Shown in pieces: positions 13,515 through 26,183 of a stretch of DNA of 64,000 bases. The DNA comes from Theobroma cacao. Taxonomy: Eukaryota > Streptophyta > Magnoliopsida > Malvales > Malvaceae. The stretch spans positions 1,735,367 to 1,799,366 of the forward strand of contig NC_030859.1 in NCBI RefSeq assembly GCF_000208745.1. The letters run 5' to 3'. Under the pieces are notes generated by a model. That model was not told the origin of the DNA. It searched no databases and worked only from the letters and a program-made list of their open reading frames with translations. Each line of letters begins with the position of its first letter. Within the stretch, counting starts at the first letter, position 1. A program made the position numbers and the translations under genes.

Positions 13515-16500
13515 AAAAGAAAGGTAAAAACGTTGACAAGGACAGGGAGAAAGAAACATGTACAAAATGATTCTCATTTATGTAATATTCTCACACTCAC
13601 CTGATTCATTGCCAGCTTCCCATCGTGGAACCATTGGCATCTGTAAATGATTCGATGAAATAAAGATCGTTCTAACCAGATTTCACAGTACGTTCTTTTC
13701 TTCCCCCCAATTCATTTGATTTAAATTTGTAATTCATATCATTGAATTAGAAAAAAGAAGAAGAAGAAACAGAGATTCCTGTAGTTTGTATTTCCCTTCA
13801 TTTTGTCAATAGAATATTTTCACTTAATTTGATTTTTGTGGTAGTTTTACCAACCATATTTGCATTGACATGAAAAAATAGTTGTTGGGATTGGAGAGTT
13901 GGCTGTCACTGTCAGAAATTATGAATGCTAACCGACAGATTTCAGGACAAGGCACAAGTAGATATTCCTCTGGATTTCTGGGTTTTCCATTGGGATTGAT
14001 AATTGATTCCTTTCTTACATCTATCTTTATTCTATAATCTAAATTCTAGGTTCCAAGTTTTAACACCCTTTTCCACCTCCGGTCCATTAAGCACACAAAA
14101 CCTTACCAAAACCTTGTTCGATGCTAAGCAAAGTTTGGGTTAGTTTTAGACAGCAAAGCGAAGGACATCGCTTCATGTTCTAGACTTAGGTTCTTGTTCC
14201 TTGCACGTTACACCATGTGACTGAGTCAATCAAAAGCTGTTTCGTTTCGTAGGAATTCAGACACTTGAAATCAAACAATGGGAAAGACGTAGGAACAGGC
14301 AACAGCAGGGATAGAGATCTTGGCCATATTTACGCAACCATTAAATTTAATATATTGTTAAATAAATAAAGCACATGTTCATGCACATGGAGTGAAGATG
14401 GGGAAATGGGGATTCTGCACCTTCCCAGCAAGTCTTGGGGGTGGCTTGGATGCTCTTCAATGAGGCCTTTGGGCTCTTGGGGCTTTTTAAATTTATTGAT
14501 TCTAATGGCATGATTGAGAAAAATATTGAAAATGAAAATAATTTTCAATTTTGGGTGATTAATCCTTGAAAAGAATCATCATGGATTATGTACGGATTCA
14601 TAACTTAATCATTTGGTTTCATGATTATTTTTATGAACATTTCAATGTTATAAAATTTTCTTGAATTTAGGATACGAAATACGTAAAAGAAAAAAATTTT
14701 CTTAATATGTATTAAAAATAAAAAAGAAAAAGATTTTGGGATAGAGCACGAACTTGTTAAATGACATATTACACCTTGATTTGTCAAATTTATACTCGAT
14801 GTAGTAAATATCTAGGAGTAATTTGACTTAAATTGGATCCCTTGATTTAGTAAAAAAAAAAAACCCATTATTCTCTCTTAATTTTCGATTTTCGGGTTAA
14901 TTTTACTTCAATTTTGATCAATTATTTTTAATTAGAATATAGATGTTTTTTCTTATGAAGATTGAATTATGATAGAGTCTAAGAACTATTTAATGCTAAA
15001 TTATAAGATCCTTCCAACTTTATAACATAGGAGAAGCCTTTTGCAGTCCAATTATTAAATTTCTTGGTGGGATTTGTTTGTAATTCACTAAAAAAAAAAC
15101 CTTTTTTGCCTTTTTTTTATTTTATCAAATTTTAGAGGATCCAATATTTGATCTCATATCACTTTCTTTTTTGGAAAGAAATGGAATCAACTTGGTTACT
15201 TAAACATCAAGGTGACCACTGCCAATTTGGAGCATATTCTTCAAGAATAATTTCATTTGTCAAACGGTCTTTTTCTTTTTTTTTTAATTTTGTAAAGGCC
15301 AAACCCAATTTCCACATCTTGGGCCTAGAGTCCCTGTTCTCCTATACGACGCCGTATTATGGGCTTGACTCGAAAGCCCATTCTCTCTCTTCGAGATCCA
15401 TTAGACATTTGATTACATAATTGAGAATGATCTTTTTTTATCTCAGTATTCAAATTCGAGATCTTGAAAATTTTTAATTTTTAATATTAATATTTTTTAA
15501 TACATTTATCGTCGTCGATTATTTAACGTAACGTACGCACTTCATAAACGTCAATTATGATCATTCATGTATCAATTTTTACTTGTGATATGAGTATCAA
15601 AGAGATTGGATTCCTTTGCTTTTTTGAACAGTTAAGCAATTTAGACCATTTCAAAAATCATGATATTTAGTTCATAACTCCATCAGTGATTAAACTAAAA
15701 AAAATTCAAAATCTGACCCAACATGGACAGATCATTAAGGATTGCGGGCCCATGTTTGTGTGATTCAGTCCGCACACATGGTTGGAAAAGTTGGACAGAA
15801 CAATCCAAAACCTGATCCTTTTTGACGAATACATTTGGGCGCATGATCTTGTCTTGTCAGTTTGTTTTGTTTTTTCTTAAGATTATGACAAAAATCATTG
15901 AATCAAAACCCAGAAGACTACTTTTACCTTTGGGATGATTCTTCCTAGAAGCTACAGTCAGCCCATTTTTTATTTTACTGTGGGCATAGATAATTTGGTG
16001 GAATTACAGTAAAAAAAAAAAAAAAACCTCTTTAGGCTTAGCTAGTATCTTTATCACTGATAACTTGACAACACAATAATTACCTTATCTTTTTGCTTTG
16101 ATGTGGATGGGAAGAAAAGGGCAAAAAAATATTTTTTTATTAATTTAATTACAATTAATTAGTTCTTTATTCTCATGTATTACAAAAAAAGATTAATCAT
16201 TTCTTTTCGACGAGTCTTTGTCCTAGTTAAAAATGGGTTTTAATACTCTGATTAGGTGTGATAATAGGCCATTTGATTAAATCTTATTTTATTTAACGAA
16301 GTCTTTAACTTGTATTAGATTCGTTAAAAATAATAAAGCATAGTTTATGTAATTTTAAATTGAGTTCGGTAGTACAATTATTCATAGGGAAGGGATCAAC
16401 ATCCCTGGAACGTCTATTCAAAGAAAGGTATCATTTAATTACTTGTTATCCAACTTTAATCTTAATCCTTGATTTCAATCATATTTTTCTTTAGAAAAAA

Positions 16501-18870
16501 AATTGGGTTTTGACTTCCTCTAACCTAAACATCTCTCCATTTTCTTTTTAATGATAGAACCCCCACCCTGTAAAAATTCTTTCCATTTAGGTGTACCTAC
16601 CCATCATGAATTTAGAAAAGTAATTATGATTAATGTAAGAATTTAAGTTAGTGAGTTTCATTAAGGAAATAATTTTTAATTTGTATTAGTGCTAGATGAT
16701 GAGGATGGCAAGAGGGAAAAAGGGTCAAAACATCCAATGCATTATTAATCCATAAGATATTATTGGTTCCTAATTAATCTAAGTGGACAATTGTTGTAGC
16801 ATGATGGAGGCTTCCACCTTTTTATATATACAAATTTTGTTAACTATTGTTTTCAAATATATTATAGTACTATTTATTGAGAGTATTATTATTATTATTA
16901 AAACCTTCTAATTTACATGGCTAAACATTTATTAAGAGATTGGAATCGAAACCAGAACACGTTAAATAATTAAAATTTTAAAAATATAAAACTAAAAATA
17001 AGGGTAAATTATATTAATTCACTTCACTTTTGACTATAATTACATGTGAATCTATTAATTTTCAAAATCAACACTCCGTTTCAAATGTGTAAACCACTTT
17101 AATGCTTAAACGTGAAATGTCTAAATGTTTTTTTTTTCTTTTTTTCACTATTTTTCTTTTTCTCAAATCAACTAATGACGCTCCTTTATACTGACTGGTC
17201 ACTTTGAGAGCGAATCTGATCATGGAATGCCAAATTTGGCCGGATCTCCCTGAGCTTCCTTAGGGAGAGTCGTCGACCGTGGGTGGTTGGATGAATTTTT
17301 TTTTTGAAAAAAAAAAAAAGAAATTTAAAATAAAAATTATAATTTATATAATGATAATTTTTAAAATTAATAAATAATAAAATTATCTTAAAAATATTAC
17401 CATGTTATCAAATTTACAGAATATTAACGTTTGATTAAACTTATGTGTCGAACAAAAATAAATATTTTAAGATAAATTATTCATTTTAAAAATTAATAGA
17501 CCTATATTTAATTATAATCAAAAGTCAAATAGATTAGTGTATTTTACCTTAAAAATAATGGTACTTTATGTAAATAATATAATTTTAAAAATAAAATCAC
17601 AACTAGAGATTGGAATCAAAACTGAGATACATTAAATAGTTCAAATTCGAAAATATAGAGATAAAAATAAAAAGAGACATATTTAAAAAAAAATTTTAAT
17701 ATTTTTCTCTTAATTTATATGGGATCAACCTTAAAGCATTAATTATGTCGGATAAAGACACAACAGGAATAAAACAAAGACATTACTAGTGATGGCGTGT
17801 CTCATGGTCTATGGTCCCCATTTGTTTATTCCTACACAATAAATTTCCCTACATTTTGCTTCCTCACTCTTTCCCTTTTCACATTATAAAAATAATTCCT
17901 TTGATGAGAAAATTTTAATTATAATTACTCAAACAAAGTAATATATATATATAGAGAGAGAGATTTTTAATTATTTCCTGTCTATTTTGAAAACCCATAT
18001 TAGTATATGCATGAAAGACCAAAAATTAAAATTTGTTGTAGTGATTTAGGGAAAAAATTTTAAGCAAAGATTCTTATTACTTAATTCTAATAATGGTTAG
18101 AAACAAAACCTAAATATGGTTTCTTGAGTATTTTGCTAATTTGTTTAACATCAAATCATTCTTAAATATGTCTAAATTGAGCTTAATATAAATCTTTCAA
18201 AACCTGTCACGATTTCATGGGATAATTATTTTTTCTTCAAAAAGTTAAATTTAAAAATCTTGTAGCACACACCCTCATAAGTATTTCAAAATCTTTTATT
18301 TCATTTAATAGGAGATTGAAACATTGCAGACGTGACGTTACCATAAATACAATTAATAACCTTATTTAATTAGAAAATAAAATGTCATGAACAAAGTTGT
18401 CCTTTAATCGAAGAATTGCAAGCTTGCATTAGCAAAGAGCCAGCAATGATTCCATATAAGAAGAAACCACTCTCATGAAAGTTGATTGACTTTCTTTGAT
18501 GTAGCTTTGCTATGATTAGCACTTTGAAATAACTATCATCCATCATTCACCCACACTTCTTTTTAACCAACAAAAATCGAAGCAAATATTTTAAAATAAT
18601 ATTCCATTAATGTGGAATTATCATGATTTTTTATTAAAAATCAATAATATTTTTAAATAATTAAAAAAAATCATTCAGTATTAATCTTCGAACCGGGGTT
18701 AATACGTTTGTTACATGTTCATTTAATTAAATCAAATAATTAGGGCTTGTATATATTATATGGAAGTAGTAATTTTTTGAGAAATAATTGTAGAAATAAA
18801 ATAGAGAAAAATGATAATCGCATGGAAAAATAATTTAAGAAAACATAAAAAACAAAAGCAGCACTAACGA
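13515..18870. other. 3' UTR then gene-free AT-rich DNA
   Basis: The TBP1 3' UTR probably ends between about 13660 (AAATAAAG) and 13830. The rest is gene-free. It contains a TGGGCY cluster at 15320-15380, homopolymer runs (for example 16010-16026), AT-rich tracts at 17280-17700, and a short TA/GA repeat at about 17942-17963. Small frames show no family resemblance. Confidence 0.5.
15320..15380. promoter_or_regulatory. TGGGCY (site II) cluster without an obvious gene
   Basis: TGGGCC at 15320-15325, TGGGCT at 15360-15365 and AGCCCA (its complement) at 15375-15380 lie close together, with ACGACGCCGT between them. Such clusters are bound by TCP factors and usually sit just upstream of housekeeping genes. 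No coding start follows on either strand here. Confidence 0.4.
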
Positions 18871-19100
18871 TCATTGAAGAAAACAAACGGTCAGTGTCAA
18901 AGCCAAGACATGAATGGACGGCTAAGATTTAACCAATCACCCGCCACGTTAAATCGCCATGGAGGAACTATGATCATCGTCATCTTATTTAACACATCAG
19001 TTCTTTTGTACCCAACCATAAGAGTGCTTTCTCTGTTTAACTCCAAAAAGTTAAGCCTTGTTCGGTCTTTCTTCTCTCTCTCTGTGAAACTTTCACTGAG

Positions 19101-19744
19101 GTACTTTACTTCTCTTCATCTTTTCTCTGCTCTTTTTACAGTTAGTTTAGCAGTAGCTTGATGGGTTTTTAAGGTTGTCCTTTTAAACCTTAAAGAATCT
19201 CTTTTTTGTTCCTTGTTTGATTCTTATATTGTTCTGACAAGGATCATTTCTATCTGGGGTTTATATATATATATATATATTCATTTCCCTTATTCATTTT
19301 CTGAGTACATGTTTGTTTTTATGTTTTATACTGTCCCAAAAGATGATTTTTTATATATATACACGTTATGTGCTGTCCAAAGATCTTATCTTTATGTTGT
19401 ATACAGTTCAAAGATGTTACTTTTTGTTATTATGATGTCCAAAGATTTCATTTTAATTTTGGACCCAGATTTCTATATGTTTGATGCTGCACTATTTTGA
19501 CGTTTTTAGGGAATTTTGAGAATGAAGAAACATAATAGTTTGTAGTTGTAAAGCTGTTGTTTTGTGGACAAGTTGCAAGATAAGAAGAGGGGAGGAGAGT
19601 TGTCTTTGAGGTTGGACTTTCTGAGTTTTCTTTGTGGTCGTTTAATGTTGCACTTGAAAGTGCAGAACTTTGGTAGTTCAGAATTTTGGATTTGGGTATT
19701 GGTGTTGGTTGCTTCTGTGATATTCCTTTGTAAAATATATTGTC
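19101..19744 (+). other. Leader and probable 5'-UTR intron of the GRAS gene
   Basis: A pyrimidine-rich leader ends in a plausible donor (CACTGAG|GTACTT at 19101), followed by T-rich DNA with a TA microsatellite at about 19262-19280 up to the start codon at 19745. LISCL-group GRAS genes commonly carry an intron in the 5' UTR. I cannot fix the acceptor. A frame beginning GTG at 19564 overlaps the start codon but has no ATG. Confidence 0.35.
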
Positions 19745-21958
19745 ATGGATCGGTCGTTGAAGGGACTTTACGGTTCTGTTGATCGATTCAGACTAAACGA
19801 TGATACTGTGTTGGCCTTCTCTGGTAGGAATTTTGACGATGGGTTTCAGAAAGAAACTTATGTTGATATTCCTCCTTTGCAACCTGCTCCAATGCCGAGA
19901 AATTTAGTTCCTTCCTCGAGTGTGAATGAGGAGGGAGATTCACATGAGGATTATGATTTTAGTGATGTAGTTCTTAAGTACATTAATGAGATGCTTATGG
20001 AAGAAGATATGGAAGATAAGACCTGCATGTTTAAAGAGTCCTCAGCGGCACTTCAAGCTGCAGAGAAATCATTTTATGAGGTTCTTGGACAAAGTAATCC
20101 CCATTCTCCCAAATATGAATTGAAACCTTTTACTGATCAAAACCAAGAGAGCTTTGATGACAGTCATGATCAAAGTTGTTGGAGATGTAGTAGTGCAAGC
20201 ATTAGTAGTAGCAGCAGTAACTTAGTCGATCTTGGGTGCAGCCATGATTTGGGTGAGCAGAGGTCTTCATCCTTTGCTTCTCAGGCCAATTCTCAGTCAT
20301 TCCATAGCTCAGGGAACAGTACTGGTAGTGTGCTAGATGGCTTTGTGGATTCTCCAGTGAGTACTCTTAGGCTTCCTGAAATATTTAGTGATAGTGAGTC
20401 TGCCATGCAATTTAGAAAAGGGTTTGAAGAAGCAAGTAGGTTCCTTCCAAATGGCCAGAGCCTGTTTGTTGATGTGGAGAGTGATGGATTGTTTCTCAAG
20501 GAGGTAAAGGAAGAGGCTAAAGGTGTGGTCGATAAGGCAGAGAAGAATGAGTTCTCACAGAACGGATCAAGGGGAAAGAAGAACCCTTATCCTGAGGATG
20601 TGAATTTAGAGAGTGGGAGGAGTAACAAGCAGTCAGCAGTTTACACTGGATCCACTGTAAGCTCTGAAATGTTTGATAAGGTACTATTAAATTGTCAAAG
20701 TGTAACTGACCTTCGCAAAGCTTTGCAAGATGAAACAAGCAAGAATGTGCAGCAGAGTGGACAACTGAAAGGGTCTACTGGTGGAAAGGCACGTGGGAAG
20801 AAACAGGGAAGTAAAAGGAATGTGGTGGATTTGAGAACTCTTCTGACCCTTTGTGCACAAGCTGTTGCATCTGATGATCGGAGGAGTGCAAATGAGCTGC
20901 TGAAGCAAATCAGGCAGCATTCTTCACCTATGGGTGATGGGATGCAGAGGATGGCCCACTATTTTGTTGATGGCCTAGAGGCACGCTTAGCTGGCTCTGG
21001 GACCCAGATTTACACTGCTCTTATCACAAAGCCAACATCAGCTGCCGACGTTTTGAAAGCTTACCATCTGTTTCTTGCTGCATGTCCTTTTAGGAAGCTC
21101 TCAAATTTCTTCTCAAATAAGACAATAATGAATCTAGCAGAAAATGCACCTAGGCTTCACATTATTGATTTTGGTATTCTATATGGCTTCCAATGGCCTT
21201 GCCTCATACGGCGTCTCTCATCTAGACCTGGGGGACCGCCTAACCTAAGGATTACAGGGATTGATCTTCCACAACCAGGTTTCCGCCCAGCAGAAAGGGT
21301 TGAAGAGACAGGGCTCCGTCTTGCAAACTATGCAGAGACTTTCAAAGTTCCATTTGAGTTCCATGCAATTGCACAGAAGTGGGATACCATTCAAATTGAG
21401 GACCTCAGGATTGATAGTGATGAGGTGCTTGTTGTAAACTGCATGTACAGGCTTAGAAACCTACTTGATGAGACTGTGGTTGTGGAGAGTCCAAGGAATA
21501 AAGTTCTGAACTTGATCAGGAAGATGAATCCTGACGTTTTCATACTGGGAATTGTGAATGGTGCCTGTAATGCTCCATTCTTTATTACAAGATTCAGGGA
21601 GGCTCTCTTCCACTATTCCACTTTATTTGATATGCTTGAGACTAATGTGCCTCGTGAAATTCCAGAGCGGATGCTGATTGAGAGGGAGATATTTGGGTGG
21701 GAGGCAATGAATGTCATCGCATGTGAGGGTGCTGAAAGAATTGAGAGGCTTGAGACATACAAGCAGTGGCAGGTCCGGATTTCAAGGGCTGGGCTTAGGC
21801 AGTTGCCATTGAACGAGGAAATCATGAAGACAGCAAAGGAGAGGGTGGATACAAGCTACCACAAAGACTTTGTAATTGATGAGGATAACCGGTGGTTGCT
21901 TCAGGGGTGGAAGGGACGAATTGTTTATGCACTCTCTTCTTGGGTGCCTGCCTCTTAA
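19745..21958 (+). CDS. GRAS-domain transcriptional regulator, SCL14/LISCL group
   Basis: One uninterrupted exon encodes 737 residues. The N-terminus carries hallmarks of the LISCL group: DFSDVVLKYINEMLMEEDMED (about 73-93), then AALQAAEKSFYEVLGQ. A serine-rich, disordered linker follows. The GRAS domain begins near 360 (VVDLRTLLTLCAQAV, leucine heptad repeat I). Its VHIID core is LHIIDFGILYGFQW (from 471), followed by GPPNLRITGIDLPQPGFRPAERVEETG, a PFYRE-like PFFITRFREAL, a RVER-like ERIERLETYKQWQVR, and the terminal SAW segment ending RWLLQGWKGRIVYALSSWVPAS. LISCL proteins are nuclear co-regulators without their own DNA-binding domain. SCL14 acts with TGA bZIP factors to switch on detoxification genes, and the acidic N-terminus fits activation. 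The start is the first ATG in frame, with a typical N-terminus after it. It is not of the miR171-targeted SCL6/22/27 type: no such target site was seen. SCL9, SCL11, SCL30 or SCL33 are equally possible names. Confidence 0.93.
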   Translation: MDRSLKGLYGSVDRFRLNDDTVLAFSGRNFDDGFQKETYVDIPPLQPAPMPRNLVPSSSVNEEGDSHEDYDFSDVVLKYINEMLMEEDMEDKTCMFKESSAALQAAEKSFYEVLGQSNPHSPKYELKPFTDQNQESFDDSHDQSCWRCSSASISSSSSNLVDLGCSHDLGEQRSSSFASQANSQSFHSSGNSTGSVLDGFVDSPVSTLRLPEIFSDSESAMQFRKGFEEASRFLPNGQSLFVDVESDGLFLKEVKEEAKGVVDKAEKNEFSQNGSRGKKNPYPEDVNLESGRSNKQSAVYTGSTVSSEMFDKVLLNCQSVTDLRKALQDETSKNVQQSGQLKGSTGGKARGKKQGSKRNVVDLRTLLTLCAQAVASDDRRSANELLKQIRQHSSPMGDGMQRMAHYFVDGLEARLAGSGTQIYTALITKPTSAADVLKAYHLFLAACPFRKLSNFFSNKTIMNLAENAPRLHIIDFGILYGFQWPCLIRRLSSRPGGPPNLRITGIDLPQPGFRPAERVEETGLRLANYAETFKVPFEFHAIAQKWDTIQIEDLRIDSDEVLVVNCMYRLRNLLDETVVVESPRNKVLNLIRKMNPDVFILGIVNGACNAPFFITRFREALFHYSTLFDMLETNVPREIPERMLIEREIFGWEAMNVIACEGAERIERLETYKQWQVRISRAGLRQLPLNEEIMKTAKERVDTSYHKDFVIDEDNRWLLQGWKGRIVYALSSWVPAS

Positions 21959-24440
21959 GTGCATATTTGTTACTACTCACAGAAGGCAAGGTCTTGTAAA
22001 ATGCTGTGGTTGGATTGCAGCCTTTCGTGCTTAGGATTTCATGATGGATTTCACATATACGAAGATAAGGTGCTGACTTCCTATATCATTATAGATAAAA
22101 TCTCTCCCTCTTCTGTCTCTTGCAGTCTTACTCACACACTCACTTATATGCACGCATTTAGACATAAAGACACAAATGCAGAAAAATATGCATACCAATC
22201 TTGCCATTTTTGTTGCATACAATAGATAAAAAAAAACTTTATATTGACAATTATTGACTGCATTTTATGAACAGGCTATGTAAGTAAGATCTTGCTGGGG
22301 CTTTTTCTCATGCTGTTGAAGACTTAAATCGGAGGTGGCTTACTGTTATTATTTAGCAAAGCTCATGCATCATTTACCAATTACTATATTGCTTTGGCAG
22401 TTACGTTATGGTCTGAGTTAATTACATGTATGTTCATAATACATAAGAAGTACCAGGGAATAACAGCAACGGAAATGGCTTTTACACCCACATTACCTTA
22501 ACGAAACAGCGATGAAGTTAGGTCAAAGCTAGCAATTTAGTGGGAATGTAAATGCTATTTAGAATCTCTTCAGCATAAAGTAGTTGCTTGTTGTCAGTTT
22601 TTAAGAGGTTATGGAACTCTCTTTGTTTTGCATTGGGTCTCACATTTCCTTTAATCAATCAACATTCTCTTTGGGGATTCAAGTTATATCTGCTAATATT
22701 GTTTTCAAAGTGGGGGAGAAGGGTGTTTAGCTGCTTCACAGTTGTATATGATATTGGCTATAGAATTCCAATGAGTAGCATTAACATACAACACTGTTTA
22801 GACTTTCCTGCCATTTTCTTAATGGAAAAAAACAAACAACTTCAATGTACCAAATCCATTAACAATATCTGATGGAATAGTTAGTGAAATGGGCCCCATC
22901 AACATATCAATCCTGAGATCTTTCTTTCTATAATATGAAGTAATGACAATTTGTTGTGGGGAGTCACCCTCTAATTAAAAAGTTGCTGCTCATGCTTCTC
23001 TATATTATTTAATAGTTTTAATTTTGTAGCTAGTGGCATGGATGCATGCATCTTACTTGGCATTATCTCCATCACTGTCATGTTCAACTGCATTAAAGAT
23101 TAATCCCTGCTTTTACATTAGATTATATATGTTTTAGACTTGATACTGTGGAGTGTTGTTATCTGTGAGTGGTAGTAAGACTTTATTGATTATCCTTTAC
23201 TTAATGGATAAGTATGCCTAGGATTGGATGAACAATCCCTAGGTTTTCAATAATTACCCAATCATAGTTGTTGCTTACCAGGACCAATAATTTAAGGTGG
23301 AGGGGGGTTGAAGAATTCTTTTTGTTATTAACCAATGGACAGCAAGAAAGAGTCATATGTGCTTAAATTTATTAGATGATCAATGCTGACAAGGGAACTG
23401 CTGGTGAAAATCTTTCACTCAAAATAGTTTTAAAATCTATACACAAACAATGCATCATGTTGTTACAAGTAATGTTGTAATCAGATTTACGCAGTCGTAG
23501 TACATAAATTCTGTGTTTTAGAAGTCAAATGTTGCGGTTTATGGTCATATAATCAAATTCTTCCTTGTTAATTATCCTATATAATACTAACCAATCTGTT
23601 GTTAGGGAGAGAGCTGTTTTTATGCTGTAAATGCCATAGTTTGATCATTTGATGTCATGCATTACGTACAAGGAAAGACTGAAAATGCCATGTCTAACAT
23701 TTTCCATGGGGCAGTTTACCAAATCCATATACTGAAGAATACTGTACATGCCATTGGTACTATACCTCAATACCAGTACACTTTCTTCTCATACGTCAGG
23801 GTTCAGCTCTCTTCCGGTACTTTTCACTTTTTGGTATAAAAGTTTACGGTAAATGATTTAATTTTATATATGCGTAAGTAGTTTGCGTAAAAAAAAAAAA
23901 CGGATGTATCAAAAAATAATAATTAAAAAAAAACTATTATTATTCAAGCGAGGTGATGTGATTTGAGAGGGTAACAAGAAGAGCATAAAAACCAATATCT
24001 CAACAATTAGAAGCAATCAACAAACATCAGTCAGCAGTCAGAGTCATGAGAATTTGATTACGTTTTTTTTTCTCCCTTTGTTAAGGAATTATTTGGTGGA
24101 CGTGCCTAACTGCCATAGACATGTGAACCAAGATGAACAATGTGGGATTAGATGTTTAACCTTTAGCACAATTATTAATGGACTTTATTATTGACCAAAA
24201 TTTGATTGATTAAGATGGATTTAATGATTGATTTAGCTTCCTCAATTTAAAAAAAAAGACTTATATTATTAAAAAATTAGTAAATAATTACAGTTTTTAA
24301 GCATTCATATATTACTATTTCTTAATATATACATATGGATTTTAATTTTTTAAAAAAATAATATGATAAATAATAAAAATATCAATCCAAGAGAGTTTAA
24401 ATAAATTGAAATGCTGAACCGGGTCGAGATGAGTATCCGA
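21959..24440. other. GRAS 3' UTR, then intergenic DNA
   Basis: The GRAS 3' UTR probably ends before about 22260; polyadenylation cannot be placed precisely. The remainder has moderate AT content and frames up to 94 codons that show no recognisable domain. I see no RNA gene here. Confidence 0.45.
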
Positions 24441-24455
24441 ACCCTATCCAAGAAA

Positions 24456-24497
24456 GGCCCACCCATAATTACAGGCTTAATGGGCCTTAAATGGGCT
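24456..24497 (+). promoter_or_regulatory. Site II (TGGGCY) elements of the methyltransferase promoter
   Basis: GGCCCA at 24456-24461, TGGGCC at 24481-24486 and TGGGCT at 24492-24497 lie 80-120 bases before the start codon. Closely spaced TGGGCY elements near the transcription start are typical of plant ribosome-biogenesis and organelle housekeeping genes and bind TCP proteins. This fits an rRNA-modifying enzyme. Confidence 0.6.
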
Positions 24498-24575
24498 TTC
24501 AGGCCTTAAAGAAGAACTGAGGTTAACTCTTAACAGGGTTTAACTGAGAAGAGGGTTTTAGAGATTTGCTGAAAG

Positions 24576-26183
24576 ATGAGCGGAGCAGGAGCACCGGATT
24601 TTTTCTACAGGGAAGCTCAACGCCTTGGCTACGTTGCTCGTTCTGCTTTCAAGGTTTCTATTTTTATTAACTTCTCTTTTTCTTTCTTTTTTTATTGTTG
24701 ATTTTTTAATCATTTTTCTTGCTTGATTTTCAGCTGCTACAGATACAGAAGCAATATAAGTTGATAAAGCCAGGTTCTGCTATTCTTGACCTTGGTTGTG
24801 CCCCTGGTGCTTGGCTTCAGGTTATCCTTTTTCTCGAACAAGTTTCTTTCTTCGATGGGTATTTGTTGTTTTGTTAGTTCCCTTTGATTCTATGGGCATT
24901 CTATGGTGTTATAGGTTGCTTGTCAGAGCTTGGGTCCATTGAAGAATGGTGGGGCAGTTGTGGGAATTGATCTTAAGGTATATTTATTTCTTGATTGATT
25001 CATTACTTTTGGGGCAATAGTGCTGTATTTAGTTTGATTGTAATGTGAAAAAAATGTGGGGTTTGCAGAACAGAAGGTGAAAGTTCCTTCTCTTCACTGC
25101 GATTCCAGGGTTCAAACTGTTTCGGCTGATGTCATGAAACTACCCAAGCAACAAGTTATGGAACTTTCTCCTCAGGTAGTATATGAATTTTTATGTCTAT
25201 TATTAGCATATACAACATCTTAAAATTTACACCTCTTAAGAGTTTATGCGGGTTTGTTAGAATTTGAATGTTTATCCAATTAGCCTTTTGAAGTGATTAA
25301 ATGATGTTTGTTAACTGTTGTCAAATGTTAATCAACCATATATGCAAATAAAATCAGGTTTACAAATTTCTTAAACACTTTTGAATCCTAAGCTGTCTTT
25401 GCACCATGGAAGATATTCAGATTTGATATCATAGTGATGATGTTAAACCAAACTTGGCATCATTTGTGGCTTTGATACACTTTAGACCAGCTAGAAAGAA
25501 AGTATTCAACAAAAAAGATATACCTGGTATGAAGGAGACACTATGAATGCTTTAGGGAATAAGTTTGGTAATGAAACTTGCTGCCCTGATGGAAGGAGCA
25601 GCCCTTTGTTTCTAAAAGGTTACTGTTACTGTTCCCTTATGTCCACACAAAGTGAGTCCTAAGAGGGTTCTTCTGTTTGTCTAAAAGGAGTCTCTTGCTC
25701 CTCTTACAGATGTGGTTGGTTTTGTGTTTATGCAGAAAAAAGGGTTCTCAGTTATACTTTCAGATATGTGTCCCTTGGTTTCTGGAATTACAACTAAGGA
25801 TGCAGCTTTATCCTTTGAGTTAGGTATGCGAGCACTTGATTTGGCTGTTGGTAGAGCTGCCAACCTTTCAGATGATAATTTTCAAAGTGAAGGAGAGTCA
25901 TACACTTCTGGTCCAGATGATAATGGTGTACTGCTATCCAGAGGGCATCTCGTCATTAAGCTTCTGGAGAGCGAGGATATAAAAGGTGGAAACCTAGCTT
26001 GTAAAACAATTATTCTGTTTTGCTACCATTGAACGAAATTTACTTATCACTTTCTTCTGGCTGTTTGCAGAGTTGTGCCAGACCTGCAAATCACTCTTCA
26101 AAAAGGCATCATGGTTAAGGCCAAAAGCTACAAGATCCTCATCTAGAGAAATTTATTTAATTTGTCAAGATTTGCAGTCATAG
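24576..26183 (+). CDS. FtsJ/RlmE-type rRNA (uridine-2'-O-) methyltransferase (MRM2-like)
   Basis: Exons 24576-24653, 24734-24820, 24915-24977, 25074-25175, 25736-25985 and 26071-26183 give 693 bases and 230 residues, close to the size of E. coli RlmE. The SAM-binding motif I is ILDLGCAPGAW (43-53). The catalytic K-D-K-E tetrad of the family is complete: K26 (RSAFK), D120 (ILSDM), K185 (LVIKL) and E220 (SREIYL). Members methylate the ribose of a conserved uridine in the large-subunit rRNA A loop, using S-adenosylmethionine; the mitochondrial form is MRM2. There is no obvious transit peptide, so the compartment is open. Exon 4 must start at 25074: the AG five bases upstream (ending 25068) would bring an immediate stop. 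The Arabidopsis relative I recall is At5g13830. The gene converges on the FZR gene, with stops about 780 bases apart. Confidence 0.92.

Noticed and set aside
19564..19782. Frame overlapping the GRAS start codon, considered as an upstream ORF
   Set aside because: It begins with GTG and has no internal ATG before the GRAS start, so normal plant initiation would not use it.
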